From contig NZ_CP039934.1 in assembly GCF_009792295.1 (NCBI RefSeq), forward strand, positions 950,501-1,014,500: DNA of 64,000 bases, given 5' to 3'. Under the pieces are notes generated by a model. It had not been told where the DNA came from and did not search any database. It saw only the letters and a list, made by a program, of their open reading frames with translations. This document shows, one piece after another, positions 1-6,438 of the stretch. Both the position numbers and the translations under genes were made by a program. Positions within the stretch are counted from its first letter, which is position 1. The number at the start of each line of letters is the position of its first letter. This stretch comes from Myroides fluvii (GTDB taxonomy: Bacteria; Bacteroidota; Bacteroidia; Flavobacteriales; Flavobacteriaceae).

Positions 1-476
1 AAGAGTCCCATGGACAAGAGATAAGCCATCCCCAGTCCTGTAACAACCTCATCTGACCCTGGCTCAATCCAATGTCCTAACTCTACTTTTTCGGGAAATT
101 GACTCACCTTCGGAAAGTCAGCATCCACGCCTTTGAGTATAGCAACGGTTTGCTTTTCATTATAGGTAAAAAGCAAACGGTCTTCTACTATTCGAGCTAC
201 TCCTGAAAAGAGATCCGATTGACTCAACTCTTGGTATTGCGTTGGGTTGACTACAAAGTTCTTCCCGTGTTTGCTAAAGGCTTTGAGCTCGGGATCTAGC
301 TCATTGGTAAACGATAAACTAAACGAACGAAGTCCACTAAACACAGCTAATACAATGAGCATGGCCATCGCACTCACGACAATCCCAATAGAGGCAATCG
401 CCGTAATGACGTTAATGGCTTTGCTCTTGCTTTTGCTAAAAGCGTAGCGTTTGGCTATGTAAAAGGCGATCTTCAA
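1..476 (-). CDS. FtsX/LolE-type ABC transporter permease, N-terminal part
   Basis: The window cuts this gene, so only its first ~158 residues are visible. It opens with a short cytoplasmic segment (KIAFYIAKRY) and a hydrophobic helix at about residues 20-48, followed by an extracytoplasmic domain. This is the layout of the LolC/LolE/MacB permease family, which drives lipoprotein release or other envelope export using ATP from a separate ATPase. The start is a TTG four bases after the rbfA stop; homologues begin at the same MK-FYIAKRY motif and no better start codon is in frame. The spacing indicates co-transcription with rbfA. The exact substrate cannot be told. Confidence 0.85.
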   Translation of the reverse strand, partial: MKIAFYIAKRYAFSKSKSKAINVITAIASIGIVVSAMAMLIVLAVFSGLRSFSLSFTNELDPELKAFSKHGKNFVVNPTQYQELSQSDLFSGVARIVEDRLLFTYNEKQTVAILKGVDADFPKVSQFPEKVELGHWIEPGSDEVVTGLGMAYLLSMGL

Positions 477-480
477 CGGA

Positions 481-873
481 TTACTTTTTCTTTCTCTTTG
501 CTAATAAATCAGGGTTAGCAATTGGGTTTTCGTCCCCTTTTAATGCTTTGTCAATTTGGTCGATATACTCCAAGCTATCGTCTACATAAAATATCAAATC
601 CGGCACTTTACGCATTTGGTTTTTAACGCGTTGTGCTAATTCGTGCTTGATTAGCGGCGCATTGGATTGAATGGCTTTTAATAATTCTTTTCCACGCTCT
701 GCTGGGAAAATGCTCAAAAACACTTTCGCGATTGATAAATCTGAGGTGATATTAACTTTAGAAACTGAAATAATCAAATTGCTTATTCCGTTCTTGCGCA
801 CTTCTCCTTGTAATATATCTACTAGGTCACTTTGTAGAAGCGCTCCCATCTTCTTTTGTCTATTTGTCTCCAT
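481..873 (-). CDS. rbfA: 30S ribosome-binding factor A
   Basis: RbfA is a small KH-fold protein that binds immature 30S subunits and helps 16S rRNA 5' end maturation, especially in the cold. The 130-residue product has the family length and its motifs: an N-terminal METNRQKK segment leading into the first helix, a central SKVNITSDLSIAKVFLSIFP strand-helix-strand, and a C-terminal VPDLIFYVDDSLEYIDQID segment. A longer frame opens at 888, but those five extra codons lie in the -7 promoter box, so the ATG at 873 is preferred. The FtsX-type permease follows after 4 bp. The basic KRKKK tail is typical. Confidence 0.93.
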   Translation of the reverse strand: METNRQKKMGALLQSDLVDILQGEVRKNGISNLIISVSKVNITSDLSIAKVFLSIFPAERGKELLKAIQSNAPLIKHELAQRVKNQMRKVPDLIFYVDDSLEYIDQIDKALKGDENPIANPDLLAKRKKK

Positions 874-877
874 GGTG

Positions 878-885
878 CAAAAATA
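878..885 (-). promoter_or_regulatory. Bacteroidota -7 promoter box of rbfA
   Basis: TATTTTTG on the minus strand matches TAnnTTTG fully. Its last base lies only five bases before the A of the rbfA ATG, so transcription should begin at or almost at the start codon (leaderless or near-leaderless mRNA). No clear TTTG -33 element was seen 19-21 bp upstream. Confidence 0.6.
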
Positions 886-888
886 CAA

Positions 889-1148
889 TTTTTTGCATCA
901 TATTTTTTTATATTTCACGCCTCTATTACTTCTCTTCGCTAAATTTCTTATCTTTCTTCTGAAAGCGGGCAAAATCAAGGGTGTTTTACCGTCAAAAGGG
1001 TGTAATTGAACCAACTACATCCATCAAAGATCTAACGGTGGATTCTCAACTTGAGCAAAAAAGAAACGGACAGCTAACAAATCACTTCCCAACGGGGGGT
1101 AATCCCCAAAATCTTGGGGGATAAATATATTTTTTTTTGACTGTATTT
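889..1148. other. Gene-free stretch between rbfA and the tRNA pair
   Basis: No credible gene is visible. Around 1103-1121 there is a C-rich/G-rich hairpin (CCCCAA with TTGGGG, 4-base loop), followed after ~9 bases by a T-run at about 1129-1138. It could terminate a plus-strand transcript, although no plus-strand gene lies upstream in this interval. The rest is AT-rich. Confidence 0.4.
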
Positions 1149-1180
1149 CTTGCAAAAACCAATATTACGCAGTAATATTG
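1149..1180 (+). promoter_or_regulatory. Promoter of the tandem tRNA genes, with an overlapping inverted repeat
   Basis: CTTG at 1149-1152 and TAATATTG at 1173-1180 resemble TTTG-N20-TAnnTTTG, with one mismatch in each box. The first tRNA begins 25 bases further on. An exact 8-bp inverted repeat, AATATTACGCAGTAATATT (1161-1179), overlaps the -7 box and looks like an operator or a processing hairpin; that role is inference. Confidence 0.5.
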
Positions 1181-1204
1181 CAACCGCTAATCGTCAATTT
1201 GACT

Positions 1205-1278
1205 GGTCCTATAACTCAGCTGGTTAGAGTAGCTGACTCATAATCAGCAAGTCCCTGGTTCGAGCCCAGGTGGGACCA
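1205..1278 (+). tRNA. tRNA with CAU anticodon (elongator Met or Ile2), copy 1
   Basis: A full cloverleaf of 74 nt can be drawn: 7-bp acceptor GGTCCTA/TGGGACC, anticodon stem GCTGA/TCAGC around loop CTCATAA (anticodon CAT), and a T arm with GGTTCGAGCCC. The discriminator is A and CCA is not encoded. The CAU anticodon fits elongator Met or lysidine-modified Ile2. Pairs C4-G69 and C5-G68 are the acceptor-stem features reported for TilS substrates, which mildly favours Ile2. Initiator tRNA is unlikely because no mismatch is seen at the acceptor end. Confidence 0.93.
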
Positions 1279-1301
1279 CAAATATTACAGTCAAATAGGC
1301 C

Positions 1302-1375
1302 GGTCCTATAACTCAGCTGGTTAGAGTAGCTGACTCATAATCAGCAAGTCCCTGGTTCGAGCCCAGGTGGGACCA
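1302..1375 (+). tRNA. tRNA with CAU anticodon, copy 2 (island insertion site)
   Basis: Identical in sequence to the copy 23 bp upstream, so the pair arose by tandem duplication; the spacer also repeats AATATTAC. The last 12 bases of this copy are the start of a 15-bp direct repeat that returns at 6355-6369, so its 3' end served as an integration target and was restored by the incoming DNA. The Met versus Ile2 identity is unresolved, as for copy 1. Confidence 0.93.
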
Positions 1376-1378
1376 CAA
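1364..1378 (+). repeat. attL-like 15-bp direct repeat in the tRNA 3' end
   Basis: CAGGTGGGACCACAA spans the end of the tRNA T-stem, acceptor and discriminator. The same 15 bases recur at 6355-6369, beside an integrase remnant. This is the classic footprint of a tyrosine recombinase using a tRNA 3' end as attachment site. Confidence 0.8.
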
Positions 1379-1381
1379 AAG

Positions 1382-1421
1382 AACCCCTCAACACGTTGTG
1401 TATGAGGGGTTTGTTTTTTTT
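1382..1421 (+). terminator. Intrinsic terminator supplied by the island behind the tRNAs
   Basis: A perfect 9-bp stem AACCCCTCA/TGAGGGGTT (1382-1390 with 1403-1411) is followed by a T-rich tract. It lies just inside the left att repeat, so the island brought a new terminator to the tRNA operon. The ancestral one was probably the hairpin now at 6371-6406. Confidence 0.8.
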
Positions 1422-1473
1422 AGGGGATTGATTAGGGGACAAATAATATATATATTCGTGTTAAAATAAAAAT

Positions 1474-1505
1474 AAAAAAGTTGAGTTAGCTAACTCAACT
1501 TTTTT
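1474..1505 (-). terminator. Perfect 32-bp palindrome, terminator of the island operon
   Basis: A 16-bp half-site beginning AAAAAAGTTGAG is followed directly by its exact complement, giving a symmetric stem with A/T tails. It lies 16 bp past the response regulator stop and can terminate the minus-strand operon; its symmetry would also stop plus-strand transcription. Confidence 0.8.
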
Positions 1506-1521
1506 ATTTTTACATAGTACT

Positions 1522-2430
1522 CTAATTGCTTCTACATGTTTTTTCAAATTGATCTTCTATAATTTGCTTTACTGTTTTTACTATTTGATCACTTTGAATA
1601 ATCCTCTCTATTTCTTTACTAGAAATAAGCACAGATAAAGTATCTTTTTTAACATTTGAAAATTCAGCATTAAAAACCTCAATATCAACATCTTTTGTTG
1701 TTATCCAGAAAATTAATTTAAACAAATCCGCTGTATGTTGTAAAGAACTATTATTTAAGCTCTCTTCTGTAATACTATCAATATATTCAACAGCAATAAA
1801 TGGTTTGAATTTATTAAAAAAATTATCCGCAATTTCATTTCTAACTAAAAAAGACATATTATAATCCTTTACTTCAACATCATTCTGCTTTATACTATTA
1901 AACCCCATAGAATAAAACAAAAATCCTACAAACCTATTACAATTAATCTTGAAGGATTCTAACGTATTACTATTCTTTAAATTTTTATAATTAACTTTTA
2001 ATTCAGTAGTATTAAAACCTTGATGTTTTGTATCGAAATCTTTAAACACCTGAGTTACACCTTTATTTATTTTGGTAGAAAAAACTTCAAAATCTTCTTT
2101 TGGAAATATTCCTGCGATTCTACCTGTTGAAAGTATATCGTTTAAATCTTCCTCAAACTCTGATACATAAGCACTCATAATAAGTACTTTTGCAAAAGAA
2201 TTAACCTTAAAAATGCGTTTTATGATATCAAATCCATTAATAGAAAAATTATCCATTCTCAAATCTACAATTGCTAAATCGTAATAGGAATTATCTACAT
2301 TTCTTATAATTTCTTCTTCAGTACAAGCGACTAAAACATCCGCATCAGTACGATTAGATTCAAGGAATTTTTTAAGGTTATTTGCCCCAAGCTCCTCATC
2401 ATCAATAATTAGGATAGAATGATATTTCAT
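1522..2430 (-). CDS. Response regulator with unknown output domain
   Basis: Residues 1-120 form a CheY-like receiver domain: acidic pair D10/D11, phospho-acceptor D56 in IVDLRMD, switch Ser86 in IMSA and Lys111 in FPKED, so all phosphotransfer residues are present. Residues ~125-302 match no output domain I know; there is no visible helix-turn-helix, GGDEF, HD-GYP or AAA motif. The gene follows the histidine kinase by 18 bp and is last in the island operon, so the pair is presumably cognate. The output may act by protein contact, perhaps on the membrane proteins encoded upstream (inference). It could also be a degenerate transcription factor. Confidence 0.85.
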   Translation of the reverse strand: MKYHSILIIDDEELGANNLKKFLESNRTDADVLVACTEEEIIRNVDNSYYDLAIVDLRMDNFSINGFDIIKRIFKVNSFAKVLIMSAYVSEFEEDLNDILSTGRIAGIFPKEDFEVFSTKINKGVTQVFKDFDTKHQGFNTTELKVNYKNLKNSNTLESFKINCNRFVGFLFYSMGFNSIKQNDVEVKDYNMSFLVRNEIADNFFNKFKPFIAVEYIDSITEESLNNSSLQHTADLFKLIFWITTKDVDIEVFNAEFSNVKKDTLSVLISSKEIERIIQSDQIVKTVKQIIEDQFEKTCRSN

Positions 2431-2448
2431 ATTTACTTAATTTTCCTT

Positions 2449-3270
2449 TTATATAGGTAAAGATAGGCAAAAGATAGTATTATACTTATCATCTTTTCCT
2501 AAATATTGTATTTGACCACCCAATGATTCCGAAACATACCTAACATGACTTAAGCCAACTCCTGAACCATTTTCTTTTGTTGTTTTATAAGGCAAAAACA
2601 TATCGTCTTCTAATCCTTCTTCGACTCCTATTCCTGTATCACAAACATAAAAATTTACAATATTATCTTTCAATATTATTTTAATTTTAATTTCAGGAGC
2701 TCTTATTTCAGGGTCCAAGAACTCATATGAATTAATTACAAGATTATTTAACAATTGTAATATTTGATGGAATACTTGATTAATAATTTGATCTTTTGTT
2801 ATTTCTATGTATTCAAAACTAAAATAAATCTTATTTTTCTTTAATAAAGCTCTATGAAGGCTTTCTAGAGCTGTAGTTAATTCTTGAATTGTAAAGGATT
2901 TTTTTTCTCGATCTGAAGACAATACTTTAAACTCTTCTAAAGCTGCTCTTATTCCAGTTACACAAAGCTTTGCAGAAATAATATCTTCATCACTAATATA
3001 ATTATTTTTCAGATTTACTACCAATCCATCTAAATTATGAACTATATTTTTTATATCATGACTTGCAAAATTTGTCAATAATCTAACAAAATCCTGTAAA
3101 GCGCGATACTCCTGTTGAGCTACTAGTTTATCTTTTTTAATTCGTTCTTGTAAATTTTCTATCTCTTTAGAAAAAAAATCAAAATTTTCTTTTTTTTCAT
3201 TTTCTAACTTCTCCAATCGCTTACGAAGAATAATTAAATTCTTTTCTGAATTTTGCCTTTTAGGAATCAT
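2449..3270 (-). CDS. Soluble sensor histidine kinase
   Basis: A 273-residue kinase without transmembrane segments. An N-terminal coiled coil (~10-55) leads to a HisKA-like helix with phospho-acceptor H71 in FASHDIKN, then a HATPase_c domain with N-box LLNNLVINSYE (173-183), G1 box DTGIG (211-215), an F-box around F225 and G2 box GSGVGL (235-240). It should autophosphorylate and pass phosphate to D56 of the neighbouring response regulator. With no sensor domain of its own, the signal probably comes through the coiled coil from a partner, possibly the co-encoded membrane proteins (inference). It lies 10 bp after the preceding gene. Confidence 0.9.
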   Translation of the reverse strand: MIPKRQNSEKNLIILRKRLEKLENEKKENFDFFSKEIENLQERIKKDKLVAQQEYRALQDFVRLLTNFASHDIKNIVHNLDGLVVNLKNNYISDEDIISAKLCVTGIRAALEEFKVLSSDREKKSFTIQELTTALESLHRALLKKNKIYFSFEYIEITKDQIINQVFHQILQLLNNLVINSYEFLDPEIRAPEIKIKIILKDNIVNFYVCDTGIGVEEGLEDDMFLPYKTTKENGSGVGLSHVRYVSESLGGQIQYLGKDDKYNTIFCLSLPI

Positions 3271-3280
3271 CTATACTATA

Positions 3281-3991
3281 TTAATTACGAACAAATCTAT
3301 GATTTCTTAATTTTAAATACTCATTATACAATTTAAAAAGTTCTACATCTATTTCAAATGGAATATCAGCTTCTTTAAATGATTGAGAATTAATCTCATC
3401 ATAATATTTGTTTAATTCAAAAATCTTCGAATTAAATATATTATGAATTATTATTAATAATTCTGTTTCTAATAAACCACAAAGTGGATTTTCATAAATA
3501 ACGTTTATCTCCTTTTTTATATCTACCCCTATATCAATAAAAAATGCGACTCCAGACATATAAGTTTTATCAACAGATTTTTCAGTTTTAATTACCACTA
3601 CCTTTGAAATAGTGGAAGTCCTATTGATCCTTGAAAAATCATTAGAACTCAAAGCAAATAGTTCTTTATCAATTTTATTCCCAAAATACTCTTTATTCAA
3701 ATATAGAAATAGTGAATCCAAACTATTATTTAAACAAAAAATATTATCTGAAAACACCTTCTTAGTTTTAATCTTTTTAAGTAAATAAGGTAATCTATCA
3801 ATCACTAAATAGAACACTGTTGCTCCAATAATACTGTAAGATAAATTCTTATAAATATCATTTATATTGTTTATTGTTTTGTCATCAAATGTAGTATTAA
3901 TAACCGGATAAAAATTCACTGATAAAATCACAATTACAGATATAAAATTTATTATAATCAATAATCCAATAACTAGGGTACTATCTTTCAT
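3281..3991 (-). CDS. Two-helix membrane protein of unknown function
   Basis: I do not recognise a family. The 236-residue product has two hydrophobic segments (about residues 6-28 and 50-68) and a ~165-residue soluble C-terminal region rich in Lys, Asn and Ile, with no signature motif. Its ATG overlaps the stop of the upstream gene by one base (TAATG), which implies translational coupling and probably matched amounts with the transglycosylase-domain protein. By position it may be a sensor or adaptor between that protein and the soluble kinase encoded next; this is inference. Confidence 0.75.
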   Translation of the reverse strand: MKDSTLVIGLLIIINFISVIVILSVNFYPVINTTFDDKTINNINDIYKNLSYSIIGATVFYLVIDRLPYLLKKIKTKKVFSDNIFCLNNSLDSLFLYLNKEYFGNKIDKELFALSSNDFSRINRTSTISKVVVIKTEKSVDKTYMSGVAFFIDIGVDIKKEINVIYENPLCGLLETELLIIIHNIFNSKIFELNKYYDEINSQSFKEADIPFEIDVELFKLYNEYLKLRNHRFVRN

Positions 3992-5325
3992 TATATTTTT
4001 TTAATTTTGTTATCTTTTTCAAGACTACTATAAATGGCGTAAATATTTTTTTTATTTAAAACAATATTTTTTTTCTCCAATTTAGCTATCAAAAACTTTA
4101 TCCTTTCTTCCTTAAATGTGGAAGAAACATTTGACAACCTTTCAACTAATACAAAACACTCTTCATTAGTTAATTTACTAATATCACCGAAAAAAAACTT
4201 AATAGCATTGGCTAAACCTAATATTTTATTTTCAAATCTAACAGAAGCTATATAAAAATCTAAAATTTCTTTTTTAGAAAACTGTTTATTTAACCAAAAA
4301 GAAAACAAAATTTCAAAGATCTTCCTTTTAAGAGCATTTTGTCGTGTTTGTATAAAAAGTGTACGAGTTAACTGCATCGTTATTGTTGAACCTCCACTCT
4401 TAACCATTATAGCTTTTACCTTATTATTATGGTAGCTTCGATAAACTTTAAATTGGCTTAAAGCACCACGCACCAATGCTTTAAAATCAACACCATTATG
4501 CTTATCATAATTATGATCTTCTATAACTTTTAAAATCTCATACATACTATTATAATCAATATTTAGTCTCTGTAATTCAATGACTGATAGTTTAGCTCTA
4601 TAAAGTATGTATTCTGTATCTAAGAAAGCTTTTAATTTAAATATGTTAGCAAGTTTTTTAATATAAATTAAATATAGGTTTTCATGTCTATCTACTAAAT
4701 TCTTTCTGAATACATAGTAATAAATAAAAGTAATTATACAGTTTCCAAAATACCAAGGGATTTTGATTTCTTGATTAATATTAAAAAACTTACTAATATA
4801 CATGATTGTAAAAGAAAAATCTTTCATCTCTATACTTGAAGCAAATAGTATATTTAAAGCAATAGTAAGAATCCAAAAAGGAGTACTTCGAAAATTTAGC
4901 CAACCTGCAAAAAATTTAATTGCGAAAGGATTAGTTGCTCCTTCTACACGCCAATTTGGCAAGGTTAGATTAATATGTCCGTAATCAATTCCAAGCATTA
5001 ATCTTAGAGTAATCACTTTTCTAGCATTAAATATAATTTGTTTTTGAACTTCTATGAAATACCTCAAAAGAATAGCTCCAAAAATAAATATAACAAAAAC
5101 AAATATTAGAGAATACTCTTTTATATCAATTGAATATTTTTCTTTACTAATAAATAACGGGATGATAATAGCAAAAGCTAATAAAATTAAATTAGTAACT
5201 TGAGCATAAGCTTGTGTTTGTGTATTAGCAATCTTCTGAGCCTCTTCGAATTCTTTTAAAAGCACGTCTCTACTTTTTTCATCGAATTTATATGTCGGAA
5301 AATATTGTTCTCCTTTCGAATCCAT
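3991..5325 (-). CDS. Polytopic membrane protein with C-terminal GT51-like transglycosylase domain
   Basis: Residues 1-40 are charged. Four hydrophobic segments follow near 43-59, 70-91, 148-165 and 190-207. Residues ~255-435 carry the motifs of GT51 peptidoglycan glycosyltransferases, which polymerise lipid II: IEDHNYDKHNGVD (268-280, catalytic Glu269), GGSTITMQLTR (311-321), and WLNKQFSKKEILDFYI (344-359, second Glu353), then a GLANAIKFFFG segment. Both catalytic acids are kept. Usual GT51 enzymes have one N-terminal helix; here a four-helix domain precedes the fold, which by positive-inside counting would leave the catalytic domain in the cytoplasm. It is first in the island operon. It may be a sensor for lipid II or an effector rather than a wall builder. 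Confidence 0.8.
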   Translation of the reverse strand: MDSKGEQYFPTYKFDEKSRDVLLKEFEEAQKIANTQTQAYAQVTNLILLAFAIIIPLFISKEKYSIDIKEYSLIFVFVIFIFGAILLRYFIEVQKQIIFNARKVITLRLMLGIDYGHINLTLPNWRVEGATNPFAIKFFAGWLNFRSTPFWILTIALNILFASSIEMKDFSFTIMYISKFFNINQEIKIPWYFGNCIITFIYYYVFRKNLVDRHENLYLIYIKKLANIFKLKAFLDTEYILYRAKLSVIELQRLNIDYNSMYEILKVIEDHNYDKHNGVDFKALVRGALSQFKVYRSYHNNKVKAIMVKSGGSTITMQLTRTLFIQTRQNALKRKIFEILFSFWLNKQFSKKEILDFYIASVRFENKILGLANAIKFFFGDISKLTNEECFVLVERLSNVSSTFKEERIKFLIAKLEKKNIVLNKKNIYAIYSSLEKDNKIKKI

Positions 5326-5443
5326 AAAACCTTCTTAATAAAAATAATAAGTAAAAATATACAAACTTGTACTAAGTCACAAAACAAACCCCTAAACCAT
5401 TTAAATTTAATACCTAATCTTAGCTAAAATCTAAACTCTTACT

Positions 5444-5451
5444 TACATTTG
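5444..5451 (+). promoter_or_regulatory. -7 promoter box before the structured element
   Basis: TACATTTG matches TAnnTTTG. Transcription would begin near 5458 and read through the inverted-repeat element at 5464-5612 towards the small ORF at 5663. No convincing -33 TTTG was found. Confidence 0.45.
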
Positions 5452-5463
5452 CATTAGAAAAAC

Positions 5464-5643
5464 ATTACGAACAAGCGTAATCTATCGTTATTGGTTTATC
5501 AGAAATTGCGACCTTCAGATGACAGCCAAAATAGCGATAGACTTACGCCCGTGCCTAATATTGGCGTGGGCTGAGTCTGTCTGGCTGTTGGGTTGTCGCA
5601 AACCTCTGATAAGGACATGATCTTAGTTTCACGCCTTTTTTTT
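5464..5643 (+). ncRNA. Candidate structured RNA or folded DNA site with two alternative stems
   Basis: A short hairpin (5464-5469/5476-5481) precedes a ~117-nt rod made of successive stems: 5496-5503/5605-5612 (8 bp), 5506-5512/5595-5601 (7), 5522-5528/5582-5588 (7), 5536-5543/5574-5581 (8), 5547-5550/5568-5571 (4) and 5553-5555/5563-5565 (3). In addition, 5475-5491 can pair with 5531-5548 over 17 bp with one bulge, which competes with the inner rod. A run of eight T ends at 5643. It could be a bistable leader RNA for the ORF at 5663, a free small RNA, or a folded DNA site (transfer origin or recombination site). I recognise no known family. Confidence 0.55.
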
Positions 5644-5662
5644 AACCACCAACCAAGGCATT

Positions 5663-5902
5663 ATGAAAACAAAAGAATATTACTCAGTTTTAGTTCCACT
5701 AATCAACTTAATTTTAACAGGAAGTAAAGAAGTCGTCATTGAAGATGAATGTATCAAATTATCTGAAGGGTACTTTTTATCTATGGAAGAGTATGCTCAA
5801 GCAAAACAAAGTACACATTTCTACCAATGTATTCATGAATTTTTAGAATCTCTAACTACTTTATTAATGGTATTACTAAGTATAGCATTATACTCTTTGT
5901 AG
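5663..5902 (+). CDS. Small ORF of unknown function, 3' end reading into integrase remnant
   Basis: A 79-residue frame. The first ~52 residues (MKTKEYYSVLVPLINLIL...) look like a real small protein, with start spacing typical of this genome after the structured leader. The last ~23 residues are read antisense through the integrase stump, so the original C-terminus was probably replaced at a deletion junction near 5835-5860. The gene may be truncated and inactive. No known domain is recognised. Confidence 0.45.
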   Translation: MKTKEYYSVLVPLINLILTGSKEVVIEDECIKLSEGYFLSMEEYAQAKQSTHFYQCIHEFLESLTTLLMVLLSIALYSL

Positions 5903-6093
5903 TCCAAATACAACTCATTATCATCTCTCTTGATATTTCGAATTTGATTAATCTCAGCATCCCAATCATCGAGTTTTGTCTTGACGCTTATGTTTTTTCT
6001 TATCCTAACTTTTGGAGCAGTAACAACTAAGCGAATAGGAACCATACCTTCTTTATCGATCTTATCTTTTCTCAGCTCGAAATAGTATTTCAT
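5833..6093 (-). pseudogene. Tyrosine integrase, N-terminal remnant
   Basis: The 86 residues are the arm-type DNA-binding domain of a Bacteroidota tyrosine integrase (opening MKYYFELRKDKIDKEGMVPI, then strands ending in KTKLDDWDAE) and the start of the SAM-like core-binding domain. The frame stops there, so the whole catalytic domain with its Arg and Tyr residues is missing. Full-length relatives have about 400 residues. The remnant points away from the nearby right att repeat and most likely inserted the island before the deletion. Confidence 0.8.
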
Positions 6094-6354
6094 TATTATT
6101 GTTTTTTAAGGGGGCTTGCCAAGGGGGCAACGCTTTTACATAAAAAAACAGGAGCTTTTCCTATTTTTAATTTTCGTCGATCAAAATCTTAAAAACATAC
6201 TCTAAAAATCCATTTTTTACGAAGGGGCAAATTAGGGGTTAGAAATATGACTAAAATGAATTCAAATCAGTTCAAACGAATTAAAATAAATCATATTGAA
6301 CTGATTATCAATAGGTAAAACTATATAAAAACGAATTAAAAAACAAAACAAGTT
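6094..6354. other. Right-end att flank with repeated G-rich and AT-rich motifs
   Basis: No gene. The motif GGGGCAA occurs near 6120-6131 and near 6225-6231, and TTAGGGG near 6232-6238; a similar TTAGGGG occurs inside the left end (~1431-1438). ACGAATTAAAA occurs twice (near 6278 and 6332). These look like arm-type integrase binding sites, which is inference from position. Confidence 0.4.
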
Positions 6355-6369
6355 CAGGTGGGACCACAA
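6355..6369 (+). repeat. attR-like 15-bp direct repeat
   Basis: An exact copy of the repeat at 1364-1378 (the tRNA 3' end). The sequence upstream of it does not continue the tRNA, so this is not a third tRNA gene but the right junction of the island. Confidence 0.8.
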
Positions 6370-6370
6370 T

Positions 6371-6406
6371 AAAAAAAGCATCTATTGAGAAATAGATGCT
6401 TTTTTT
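6371..6406. terminator. Bidirectional terminator, ancestral tRNA terminator
   Basis: GCATCTATT (6378-6386), loop GAGA, AATAGATGC (6391-6399), flanked by seven A and seven T. It starts one base after the right att repeat, as expected for the terminator that followed the tRNA before the island inserted. It also serves the XRE gene on the other strand. Confidence 0.85.
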
Positions 6407-6438
6407 ATGTTTTTTAAACTACTGCTTTTAACTTCCAG

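Larger units (their letters stand above)
1376..6369. mobile_element. tRNA-integrated genomic island with two-component/transglycosylase operon
   Basis: The interval lies between two copies of a 15-bp att-like repeat, the left one in a tRNA 3' end. It contains the N-terminal stump of a tyrosine integrase, and its genes are visibly more AT-rich than those outside. Cargo in order: a minus-strand operon of a response regulator, a histidine kinase, a two-helix membrane protein and a membrane protein with a GT51-like transglycosylase domain; then a structured inverted-repeat region, a small plus-strand ORF and the integrase stump near the right end. The missing integrase catalytic domain means the island can no longer excise by itself. 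The accessory role (defence, envelope stress or other) is inference. Confidence 0.75.

Noticed and set aside
671..1009. Plus-strand gene over rbfA
   Set aside because: It is antisense to rbfA for most of its length and has no protein-like features.
1103..1138. Terminator of a plus-strand gene
   Set aside because: No plus-strand gene lies upstream, so the hairpin and T-run are recorded only as a structure.
6355..6369. A third tRNA gene near 6369
   Set aside because: Only the last 15 bases of the tRNA are present; no D, anticodon or T arm precedes them. It is the right att copy.
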